From positions 1 through 17,027 of the forward strand of contig CANHVX010000010.1 in the NCBI GenBank assembly GCA_947464215.1: a DNA stretch of 17,027 nt. Direction: 5' to 3'. Under the pieces are notes generated by a model. It did no database searches, had not been told where the DNA came from, and worked only from the letters and a program-made list of their open reading frames with translations. Shown piece after piece: positions 5,301-11,804 of the stretch. The position numbers were made by a program, and so were the translations under genes. Source of the DNA: Pseudomonadaceae bacterium. GTDB taxonomy: Bacteria > Pseudomonadota > Alphaproteobacteria > UBA2136 > UBA6156. Position 1 is the first letter of the stretch. Each line of letters begins with the position of its first letter.

Positions 5301-8232
5301 ACCGGGTGTCTTCCGTCTCCTCTATGCGCTGGCGGGGCCGCGCAGTGCGCTGGTGGCGGTGGGCTGGCTTATGGTCCTGCTGGTGCTGGGCACGCTGGCG
5401 CAAACCCATATGGGCCTGTTTCAGGCGCAGGCGATGTATTTCTCGTCCTGGGTGCTGTGGCTGGGCCCCGTGCCGGTGCCGGGCGGGGCCACCACCATGG
5501 CGGCCATGCTCTTAAGCCTCACGCTGCGTATCGCGCTTTATCCCTGGAGCCGCAGGCACCTCGGCAGCCTCATCGCGCACGGGGCCGTATGGCTATTGCT
5601 GGCGGGCGGTTTTGCCACCGCCGAACTGGCCACCGAGGGCTACATCCGCGTCGCCGAGGGCGAGGTGGCCACCACCCTGAACAGCTACACCACGCCCGAG
5701 CTGGCGGTGGTGCAAGGCGCGCAAACCGTGGCCGTGGTGTCGGCCAGCCAGTTGGTCAAGGGCACCACAGTCACGCTGGCTGGCGTGCGGTTGCAGGTGG
5801 AAGAGTATTTCCCCAATTCCCACCTCGCCCCCCGGGCTGAACCGGTGGAAGACGGCGGCATCACCTTAGGCGCTCTTCGTGTGCTGAACGTCACCGCCAA
5901 AGCGCCCGAACGCGTCGACGAGCGCAACCGCCCCACGCTCATCTACCGCCAGCTGAACGCACAGGGCCAGGTGGTGGCACGGCGGGTGGTGTTTCAAAAC
6001 CAGCCCATTCTCCAACCGTTTGTCACGGCATCGGGCCAGTCGGCCACCTTGGTGGTGCGCCCGGCGCAAACGCCCCTGCCGTTTCAGGTGCAGTTGGAAG
6101 CGTTTGAGCAGGAATATCACCCCGGCACCAGCATCGCCCGCCATTACGCCAGCCGGGTGGTGGTGGAGGCCCCCGCCCACGGCCGCTGGCAGGCCGTTAT
6201 CCGCATGAACGAACCGCTGCGCCTGATGGGCTACACGCTCTACCAAGCCAGCTTCGTCAATGCCGAGGCGGGCGGCCCCGAAACCAGCATTCTCGCGGTG
6301 GTGAACAATCAGGGCTGGCTGTTCCCGTATGTGGCCAGCATTCTGCTGTGCGTGGGCTTAGGCGTGCATGTGTGGCAACGCACGCGCCGCCGCAAGGGCT
6401 TGGTCGGCGTTCTGCTGGCGGTTGTCGCAGGGGCGTGGGCGGTGCCCGAAGCCCACGCCCAAACCCCATCCTATGCCCTGTCGGTGGCCGAGGTCGCGCC
6501 CCTGGCGCATCTCCCCATCCAGCACGCGGGGCGTATCAAACCGCTGGGCACGTATGCACGGGTTACGCTGCAAACGTGGGGCGGCGGCGGGTGGTCAAGC
6601 ACCGCGCAGGCCACCGCCCAACTGGCCGAGATTCTTTTCATCCCCACGCAAAGCGCGCAGCGGCCGCTGTTTTATCTGCCCAGCGCCGGGCTGGCCAACC
6701 GCCTCGGGCTGCCACGCCGTCCGGGGCGGGTGTATAGCTATGCCGGAGTCGCCGCCGCGCTGCGCCCCCAGTTTAGCACGCTGCAAACGCTGGCCGCCCT
6801 GCCGGAAGCCGACCGCACAGCGGAAGAAACCCAGCTGCTCACACTCGCCCAGCACGTGCAGGAATATTACCTGCTCAGCCGCAGCACCAGCTTGGTGTGG
6901 GCCGAATTCGTTGTGCCGCCGGCACTCGCCACCGCGCTCGGCGTCACGCCCTCGGTGCCACTCAGTGCGTGGCAACTCACACCGGTGCAAGGCCAGCTGG
7001 CGCAGGTGGCCTTGTCTCTGAACAGACAGCCTACTCCCGCCGCGCAGGCGTTGGCCCTGGCGCCGGCACTCAAGGCGCGCCTGTCCGAGCAATCGCCCGG
7101 CCCTTTCACCATCATTCCCGGGCAGTGGGGCACGCCCACCCAAACCGAGCAATGGTATGCCCCCTGGCAGGTGCTGGCCGAAGGCCAGGGCAGCCCGCAG
7201 TCACAGGCCTATCTGGCGGTGTGGCAGCAGCTGGCCACCGCTTACAGAAGCCACGACCCTTATGAGTGGTTCAACGCACGAGACGATGCGCTTCAGCAAG
7301 CGCAAACCTTCACCGGCGTGCGCCCATGGGCCCTCACGCTGGAAGGCTGGTATCACGCCGCCCACCCGTGGGGTGTCGCGGGGGGGCTGGTGGCACTGGC
7401 CGCGCTGGCGTGGGGCTGGTATGCGTGGCGTCGGCGCTGGGAAGGGCTGGCCTGGGTGCTGCTCGGTGCCGCCGCGGGCGTGCAAACGCTGGCGCTGGCG
7501 GCGCGGGTGGCCATTCTGGAGCGCCCGCCGGTGGGCACGCTGTATGAATCGGTGGTGTTCGTCGCCACGCTCACCACATGGGTGGCGGTGGGGTTGGCGG
7601 CGTGGCAGCCGGCGCAGCGGGTGCGCTGGGTGGGGCTGGGGGTGGTGGCCACGGGGGGGCTGTTGCTGGTGGCCGCAGCCTTGGCCGCGTCGGGCGGCGA
7701 TACCTTGGGCGTCCTCACCGCGGTGCTGGAAACGCATTTTTGGCTCACCACGCACGTGCTGGTCATCACGGCGGGCTATGGCCTTAGCGTGCTGGCCGGG
7801 CTGTATGGGCTGGTGGTGTTGGCGCAGCGGTCACCTACCCCGGGGCACCTGTTCACCACCGATATGCTGGTGCTCGCCGCCCTATTGGCCACCGCGCTGG
7901 GCACGTTGCTGGGCGGCATCTGGGCCGACCAATCCTGGGGCCGCTTTTGGGGGTGGGATCCAAAAGAGAACGGCGCTCTGCTGCTCACCCTGTGGCTGGT
8001 GGCGGTGTTGCATATGCGGGTGGGGAAGGTGGGGCCTCTGTGGGCGGCGTTGGCGGCCACGGCGCTCACGCCGGTGGTGGTGGCGGTCAGCTGGTTCGGG
8101 GTGAATTTGCTGGGCGTGGGGTTGCACAGTTATGGCTTTGCCAAGGGCACGGGGCTGGGGCTGGCGGGCTTTGGGGGCACGATGTGCGCGCTGGTGGCCA
8201 CACTGGCCTGGCGGTGGGGTAAACGCGCCTAA
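5293..8232 (+). CDS. ccsBA: Fused System II cytochrome c biogenesis protein CcsBA (ResB-CcsA)
   Basis: A 979-residue membrane protein that exports heme and attaches it to CXXCH motifs of apocytochromes c outside the membrane. The ATG at 5293 is chosen because the N-terminus then runs straight into the first membrane helix. Residues 1-345 are ResB/CcsB-like: three membrane helices (about 17-107), then a large periplasmic domain; another helix lies at 343-362. A second periplasmic domain (about 390-685) begins with a HAGRIKPLGTYAR segment. The C-terminal third is CcsA: YESVVF, periplasmic His821, the tryptophan-rich heme-binding WWD motif (WGRFWGWDPKENG, about 882-894) and His945 in GLHSYGF. 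Such fusions are known from Helicobacter, Wolinella and Bacteroidetes. Residues 377-390 look like a signal peptide end (AHA before Gln390). It overlaps asnB and ends at a hairpin terminator. Confidence 0.93.
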   Translation: MPKPGVFRLLYALAGPRSALVAVGWLMVLLVLGTLAQTHMGLFQAQAMYFSSWVLWLGPVPVPGGATTMAAMLLSLTLRIALYPWSRRHLGSLIAHGAVWLLLAGGFATAELATEGYIRVAEGEVATTLNSYTTPELAVVQGAQTVAVVSASQLVKGTTVTLAGVRLQVEEYFPNSHLAPRAEPVEDGGITLGALRVLNVTAKAPERVDERNRPTLIYRQLNAQGQVVARRVVFQNQPILQPFVTASGQSATLVVRPAQTPLPFQVQLEAFEQEYHPGTSIARHYASRVVVEAPAHGRWQAVIRMNEPLRLMGYTLYQASFVNAEAGGPETSILAVVNNQGWLFPYVASILLCVGLGVHVWQRTRRRKGLVGVLLAVVAGAWAVPEAHAQTPSYALSVAEVAPLAHLPIQHAGRIKPLGTYARVTLQTWGGGGWSSTAQATAQLAEILFIPTQSAQRPLFYLPSAGLANRLGLPRRPGRVYSYAGVAAALRPQFSTLQTLAALPEADRTAEETQLLTLAQHVQEYYLLSRSTSLVWAEFVVPPALATALGVTPSVPLSAWQLTPVQGQLAQVALSLNRQPTPAAQALALAPALKARLSEQSPGPFTIIPGQWGTPTQTEQWYAPWQVLAEGQGSPQSQAYLAVWQQLATAYRSHDPYEWFNARDDALQQAQTFTGVRPWALTLEGWYHAAHPWGVAGGLVALAALAWGWYAWRRRWEGLAWVLLGAAAGVQTLALAARVAILERPPVGTLYESVVFVATLTTWVAVGLAAWQPAQRVRWVGLGVVATGGLLLVAAALAASGGDTLGVLTAVLETHFWLTTHVLVITAGYGLSVLAGLYGLVVLAQRSPTPGHLFTTDMLVLAALLATALGTLLGGIWADQSWGRFWGWDPKENGALLLTLWLVAVLHMRVGKVGPLWAALAATALTPVVVAVSWFGVNLLGVGLHSYGFAKGTGLGLAGFGGTMCALVATLAWRWGKRA

Positions 8233-8260
8233 AAAACCGCCCCTCACAGGGCGGTTCTAG
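8231..8260. terminator. Hairpin terminator shared by ccsBA (+) and the small unit (-)
   Basis: AACCGCCC (8235-8242) pairs with GGGCGGTT (8249-8256) around CTCACA. The run of As at 8231-8236 makes a full T-tract on the minus strand, so it is a strong minus-strand terminator. On the plus strand the tail is only TTCTAG, so termination of ccsBA is probably weaker. Confidence 0.8.
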
Positions 8261-8272
8261 AGAAGCGATGTA

Positions 8273-8467
8273 TCACGAGCGCGGCGGCTGTTTCAAAGGG
8301 CGCATGGCCTTTATAATGCTGCGAAGGCGTCGTGGCGCTTTCGGGGTGTGCAGGCTCGCGTCGTCCCGCAGGAAATCCTGAGGGTGGCGGCGCCGAATAT
8401 GCACGGGCGTGCTGGCGGGGAAGGTCGTCATCACCCACAACACAAGTCGAGACACGGCATTGTTCAT
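8273..8467 (-). CDS. Small basic protein, 64 residues (unrecognised)
   Basis: The minus strand reads a 64-residue ORF with a hydrophobic start (MNNAVSRLVLWV), a second possible start at Met13 (MTTFPAST) and an Arg/Pro/His-rich remainder ending LKQPPRS. Support beyond the frame: a GAGG Shine-Dalgarno ending 7 bases before the ATG, a sigma70 promoter with ideal 17-bp spacing about 40 bp upstream, and a strong T-tailed terminator about 15 bp after the stop. The three fit together as one independent transcription unit of about 265 nt. No family was recognised and no function can be assigned. The alternative is that the transcript is a structured small RNA and the ORF is incidental. An overlapping minus-strand frame at 8244-8438 has no matching start signal. 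Confidence 0.55.
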   Translation of the reverse strand: MNNAVSRLVLWVMTTFPASTPVHIRRRHPQDFLRDDASLHTPKAPRRLRSIIKAMRPLKQPPRS

Positions 8468-8506
8468 AGTGGCCTCATGGGAAACGGAAGGAAAGAGAAC
8501 GGGCTC

Positions 8507-8535
8507 TCTATACCCATCCCGTCCTCAGCTGGCAA
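8507..8535 (-). promoter_or_regulatory. Sigma70-type promoter of the small minus-strand unit
   Basis: On the minus strand TTGCCA (8535-8530), a 17-bp spacer and TATAGA (8512-8507). The start site would be near 8500, leaving a leader of about 33 nt with the GAGG ribosome-binding site. Its elements lie between the divergent HAD gene and the small ORF. Confidence 0.65.
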
Positions 8536-8590
8536 GGGCCTCCCCCGAACACCTCTTCCCGCCTGCCACAAGGTCTGGTAGGAAAGGGGC

Positions 8591-9292
8591 ATGTATTCCT
8601 TGCTCGCGTTTGATCTCGACGGCACCCTCGCCAACACCGAAAGCATCAGCATTCCCAGCATGCTGCGGTTTTTGCCCGAATACGGCATCCATCTCACGCC
8701 CGAGGCGTGGTATGCCACCTACCACGGCATGTCGGGCCAGTCCCTGCTCGATAAGCTGAATGCGGCCTTTGGCACGCAGATGGTCTGGTCCGAGTTCTAT
8801 CCGCGCCGCTACGCGCACATTGCGCGGGTCTTCCGCGAAGATGGGGTGGAGCCCGCGCCGGGCATGCTGCAAATGGTGCGGCGGTTGGCGGCGGCGGGGC
8901 ACCAGATGTGCATTGTCAGCAATTCCTCGCCCGAGCGGGTGGCGCTCACGCTCGAGGTGGTGAAGGGCCAGCGCGCGGCGGGGCTTATGCTGCCGCAGAT
9001 GTTTGCCGGACATGTGGTTTCGGCAACCGACCCCGCCCACCCCACGCGGCGCGCCAAGCCCGAGCCCGATAGTTACCTCGCCGCGGCCGAGAAATATAAG
9101 TGTGCCCCGGCCCAGTGTGTGGCGTTGGAAGATTCGGTGGTGGGGGTTACGGCGGCCGTGCGGGCGGGGTTTACCGTGTGGGGGTATGCGGGGCTTGGCC
9201 ACGCGCCGGCGCAAACGGCCGAAGCCCTGCGCGAGGCCGGGGCCCATCGGGTGCTCACCCACTGGGATGAGATGGTGGTGGGGCCGCGTTAA
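8591..9292 (+). CDS. HAD-superfamily (subfamily IA) hydrolase
   Basis: 233 residues with all four HAD motifs: FDLDGTL (7-13; Asp8 nucleophile, Asp10 acid/base), VSNSS (109-113), the Lys of AKPEPD (Lys156) and ALEDSVVG (acidic pair Glu180-Asp181). An alpha-helical cap between motifs I and II makes it subfamily IA, the group that holds phosphoglycolate phosphatases and beta-phosphoglucomutases. The substrate cannot be read from sequence. The ribosome-binding site (AGGAAAGGGG just upstream) is good and supports the start. It is 2 bp from the downstream thioredoxin-like gene, so the pair is likely co-transcribed; no functional link between them is obvious. Confidence 0.9.
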   Translation: MYSLLAFDLDGTLANTESISIPSMLRFLPEYGIHLTPEAWYATYHGMSGQSLLDKLNAAFGTQMVWSEFYPRRYAHIARVFREDGVEPAPGMLQMVRRLAAAGHQMCIVSNSSPERVALTLEVVKGQRAAGLMLPQMFAGHVVSATDPAHPTRRAKPEPDSYLAAAEKYKCAPAQCVALEDSVVGVTAAVRAGFTVWGYAGLGHAPAQTAEALREAGAHRVLTHWDEMVVGPR

Positions 9293-9294
9293 GC

Positions 9295-9987
9295 ATGCCG
9301 CGCGCGTCTGCGTCCCTGCGCCGCGTGGCTGTCCGTGCGGGGGTGGTGGGGGTGGTTGTGGCCATGGCAGGGGGGGTCTGGATACTCGGGCAGGGGGGCG
9401 GCACGCCGTGGGGGGTGGGCGTGCACCCGGTGCCGCTTCGGGCCACATTCCCGCCGCCTGGGGCCTCTGTAGCGCCGCCCCAGTGGCATTCCGTGCCGGT
9501 TGGGCACCCCGCCAGCACCTCCCAGCGCCGGCCCCCTCTGTCCCAAGTGCCTGATATTGTGTTGCCCGATGTCCACGGCAAACCCTTCCCTGGCTGGACA
9601 TCAATCACACAACCTGTTGTTATTGTTACGGTGTGGGCCAGCTGGTGCACCACGTGCATGGCTGAAATGCCAAGCAAAATCAAATACATAAAATCAAACC
9701 CCGCCATCGCCCTAGTGGCTCTTAATATTGATACTACCCCTGAAATCCACATTAAAGCATTGAAAAAATGGGGAGAATACCCTAAGTCCAGCACCGGTAT
9801 ATGGTGGTTGTCAGACCCCTCCCGCACCCAAAGCTATGGCCGCCTGAATATCGCTAACGTGCCGGAATCATTCATCTTAAACGCCAACCGCGAGATTGTT
9901 TATAAAGCGGTCGGCCCCTTTAGCCTTACCCAAGGTCCCGCGGCCGAGGTGCTCGAACGTCTAAAAAATCAGAGCGTTACGCCGTAG
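9295..9987 (+). CDS. Membrane-anchored TlpA/ResA-like thioredoxin-fold protein
   Basis: 230 residues: a basic N-terminus and one membrane helix (about 12-33), a Pro/Gly-rich linker (about 34-85), then a redoxin domain with active site WCTTC (Trp117, Cys118, Cys121) and the cis-proline loop NVPESF (Pro190). The fold faces the periplasm and probably reduces or shuffles disulfides. In System II organisms a ResA/CcsX-type protein of this design reduces the heme-binding cysteines of apocytochromes, so ccsBA upstream makes that role plausible; a general TlpA role or one in CuA maturation is also possible. The first half is GC-rich like its neighbours, but from about 9597 the coding sequence becomes clearly AT-richer with AAA, ATA and AAT codons. 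The last 11 bases overlap the end of the convergent ohr gene. Confidence 0.87.
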   Translation: MPRASASLRRVAVRAGVVGVVVAMAGGVWILGQGGGTPWGVGVHPVPLRATFPPPGASVAPPQWHSVPVGHPASTSQRRPPLSQVPDIVLPDVHGKPFPGWTSITQPVVIVTVWASWCTTCMAEMPSKIKYIKSNPAIALVALNIDTTPEIHIKALKKWGEYPKSSTGIWWLSDPSRTQSYGRLNIANVPESFILNANREIVYKAVGPFSLTQGPAAEVLERLKNQSVTP

Positions 9988-10411
9988 CAGGCACGCCAAC
10001 AGCCACCGTTTCCACAGCAATATTGCCGCGTGTGGCATGGCTGTAGGGGCATACGGTGTGGGCTTTTTCCGCAATTTTTTCCGCATCTTGCTGGCTTACG
10101 CCGGTCAAGGTTACCTGCAGGTTAACAGCCACCGTAAACCCGCCATCTTCGCGCTTCAGCAGGGTCACATCGCTCGCCACCACAGCTGGCGAAGTTAATG
10201 AAAAACCAAGGTTTTTGGCCGCAAATTCGCACGCTCCACCGTAGCACGCGGCATAGGCGCAGGCAAACAGCTGCTCGGGGTCGGTGCCGGTGGCGGGGCG
10301 GGGTTGGATAACCGGATGAGAAAGCTCAACATTTAGGCGCCCATCGGCGGTGTGGGCTTTGCCCGTGCGGCCGCCGGTGGCCTGGGCGTGGGCGGTGTAA
10401 AGGGGGGTCAT
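9977..10411 (-). CDS. ohr: Organic hydroperoxide resistance protein Ohr (OsmC/Ohr family)
   Basis: 144 residues, normal Ohr length. It is a thiol peroxidase that reduces organic and fatty-acid hydroperoxides, normally recycled by lipoylated enzymes. The frame is open to 10474, but Met at 10411 is taken as start because MTPLYTAHAQATGGR matches the usual Ohr N-terminus and AGGAG lies 9 bases upstream. Catalytic features: Arg15, Glu46 in DPEQLFA, peroxidatic Cys56 in YAACY and resolving Cys121 in CPYSHATRGN. An extra Cys61 follows the first cysteine closely. A very good promoter lies upstream. No OhrR-type regulator is in the window. Its stop is nested in the end of the convergent thioredoxin-like gene, with no hairpin terminator between them. 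Confidence 0.94.
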   Translation of the reverse strand: MTPLYTAHAQATGGRTGKAHTADGRLNVELSHPVIQPRPATGTDPEQLFACAYAACYGGACEFAAKNLGFSLTSPAVVASDVTLLKREDGGFTVAVNLQVTLTGVSQQDAEKIAEKAHTVCPYSHATRGNIAVETVAVGVPATA

Positions 10412-10445
10412 AGGGGCGGCTCCTGTGGGGGTTAATAACGCCAAA

Positions 10446-10474
10446 AACATACCGAATTTCCGCCAAAAAGTCAA
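10446..10474 (-). promoter_or_regulatory. Sigma70-type promoter of ohr
   Basis: On the minus strand TTGACT (10474-10469), exactly 17 bp, then TATGTT (10451-10446). The start site would be near 10439, giving a leader of about 28 nt with the AGGAG ribosome-binding site. Confidence 0.75.
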
Positions 10475-10491
10475 GATTTTTCGTGCAACTA

Positions 10492-10506
10492 GCAGCTTTT
10501 GCAGCT
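10492..10506. repeat. GCAGCT direct repeat between ohr and rlmJ
   Basis: GCAGCT occurs twice with a TTT spacer in the 106-bp divergent region, upstream of the ohr -35 and touching a TATATC that could be the -10 of rlmJ. It could be an operator; it does not resemble the AT-rich palindromes typical of OhrR. Confidence 0.3.
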
Positions 10507-10517
10507 ATATCAAACCC

Positions 10518-11378
10518 ATGCTGTCCTACCAACACGCCTTTCACGCCGGCAACCAGGCCGATGTCCTCAAGCACAGCGTCTGGGCGCAGGTGTTAAGTGC
10601 CCTGCTAACCAAGCCTAAACCGCTGATAGTTATGGAAACTCACGCCGGTCGCGGGGTCTATCCCGTCGCGGCCGCCGAGACCGCGCGCCACACCGAATAC
10701 CAGCACGGTTTGGCCATGGTGCCGTGGATGCAGGCTGCCAATCCCTACCTGCACGTGGTGAAAAACATGAACGAAGATGGGGTTTTGCGCACCATTCCGG
10801 GCAGCCCCGCCGTGGCCCAGGCCCTGCTGCGCGAAACGCCCGATGTCGCCGACCATCTCCACCTCTGCGAGGCCCATCCCACCGAGTTTGATTATCTCGA
10901 AAATTGGCGCCGCGGCCTCACAACGCACTGGAAAAACGTGCATATTCACCACGCCAACGGCCACAGCCACGGCCCCGCATTGGTGAAAGCAGGCCAACGT
11001 GTGGCGGTGATGATAGACCCGTCCTACGAGGTTAAAACCGAATACGAACAAACGGTTGCCACGGTCGCCGAGATTGTCAAACGCAACCCGCACGCGGTGG
11101 TGGTGGTGTGGTTCCCCGTGCTGGCTCAGGGGGGCGGCAAGGGGCTCCATCAAACCCTCATCGATGGCCTTAAGGCACTGGATTGTCAGGCTTCCCACCT
11201 CACGCAGTGGCAGTGGGCGCCCCGTGAGGGCGGGGGGATGTATGGCAGCGGCCAGGTGGTGCTGAATCTCCCTTATGGCACGGAAAAGGTGCTGGAAAAA
11301 ACGGTAACAGACCTCGCAAGCGCCCTGAAAATTCCCCGTCGCACCACCACCTGCACCTGGCTGGTGCCCCGCCGTTAA
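10518..11378 (+). CDS. rlmJ: 23S rRNA (adenine(2030)-N6)-methyltransferase RlmJ
   Basis: 286 residues. The N-terminus MLSYQHAFHAGNQADVLKH is the RlmJ signature, so the start at 10518 is chosen over the longer open frame from 10425. The SAM-binding region follows with METHAGRGVY (about 39-48). The catalytic motif IV reads DPSYE (Asp167-Glu171), where E. coli RlmJ has DPPYE; Ser in the third position is a modest variation. The enzyme methylates A2030 of 23S rRNA before ribosome assembly. No Shine-Dalgarno is visible, and a possible -10 (TATATC, 10506-10511) would start transcription at or next to the ATG, so the message may be leaderless. The end overlaps the stop of the convergent downstream gene by 4 bases. 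Confidence 0.94.
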   Translation: MLSYQHAFHAGNQADVLKHSVWAQVLSALLTKPKPLIVMETHAGRGVYPVAAAETARHTEYQHGLAMVPWMQAANPYLHVVKNMNEDGVLRTIPGSPAVAQALLRETPDVADHLHLCEAHPTEFDYLENWRRGLTTHWKNVHIHHANGHSHGPALVKAGQRVAVMIDPSYEVKTEYEQTVATVAEIVKRNPHAVVVVWFPVLAQGGGKGLHQTLIDGLKALDCQASHLTQWQWAPREGGGMYGSGQVVLNLPYGTEKVLEKTVTDLASALKIPRRTTTCTWLVPRR

Positions 11379-11767
11379 GCCTTTGGTTTGGTGTCCTGAA
11401 ACAACCCATAAATGCACACCGCCATGGCAGCAATCACGCCCCACATGGGGCCCACATGGGGCGGCAGAACGTCGGTGTAGGGGTAGCTGAGAAGCCCAAA
11501 ATACAACGCCCATCCTTCCCAATAAAACCCGAGCAACATCCCCACGCCCACCAATTCCGGCATGCCCGCCCGCCCGCGGTGCAGATAAAGCGTGGCGGCC
11601 AGCGCCCCTAAACACACCCACAGCATCCCCCCCACGTCGCCGGCGGTCAGGGTCATGCCGGTGGTCATCGAAGAATTGATGGTGAGTTGCCAGCTAAACC
11701 GGCCCAAAGCCGTGTGTCTGTCAAAGTATAGGCGCCAATTGCGTGCCGGTGTCTTGCCATGTCTCAT
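11375..11767 (-). CDS. Small membrane protein of unknown function
   Basis: Not recognised. From the ATG at 11767 it has 130 residues: a basic, Arg-rich N-terminus (about 1-35), then three hydrophobic segments (roughly 45-60, 70-90 and 105-122) and a short charged tail DTKPKA. Between the last two helices is an aromatic/proline loop (LLSYPYTDVLPPHVGPMW). The frame is open to 11824. The start at 11767 is preferred because a perfect TATAAT (11780-11775) would start transcription about one base before it, leaderless; no Shine-Dalgarno supports it, and Met at 11671 (97 residues) is an alternative. It converges on rlmJ with overlapping stop codons and diverges from ctaA through a shared promoter region, so it might belong with oxidase assembly, but that is inference. 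Confidence 0.6.
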   Translation of the reverse strand: MRHGKTPARNWRLYFDRHTALGRFSWQLTINSSMTTGMTLTAGDVGGMLWVCLGALAATLYLHRGRAGMPELVGVGMLLGFYWEGWALYFGLLSYPYTDVLPPHVGPMWGVIAAMAVCIYGLFQDTKPKA

Positions 11768-11773
11768 GGGGCC

Positions 11774-11780
11774 TATTATA
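11774..11780. promoter_or_regulatory. Symmetric -10 element between ctaA and the minus-strand membrane gene
   Basis: TATTATA reads TATTAT on plus and TATAAT on minus. On plus, transcription from about 11786 gives ctaA a short leader holding AAGGTGG. On minus a TTTCCA (11803-11798) with a 17-bp spacer could be the -35 and transcription would begin at the start codon. No clear plus-strand -35 is present. Confidence 0.45.
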
Positions 11781-11804
11781 CCACCCTTTAACAAGGTGGA
11801 AACC

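Noticed and set aside
7157..8104. 315-codon plus-strand ORF rich in Trp, Arg and Cys
   Set aside because: A +1-type shift of the ccsBA coding sequence; composition is typical of a shadow frame.
8244..8438. 64-codon minus-strand ORF overlapping the small unit
   Set aside because: It lacks a Shine-Dalgarno and runs into the terminator stem; the frame at 8273-8467 fits the signals better.
8525..9604. 359-codon minus-strand ORF
   Set aside because: Pro/Arg/His-rich shadow of the HAD and thioredoxin-like genes; it would also cover the promoter of the small unit.
10605..11621. 338-codon minus-strand ORF
   Set aside because: Shadow of rlmJ, which carries a clear family signature, and overlaps the small membrane gene in another frame.
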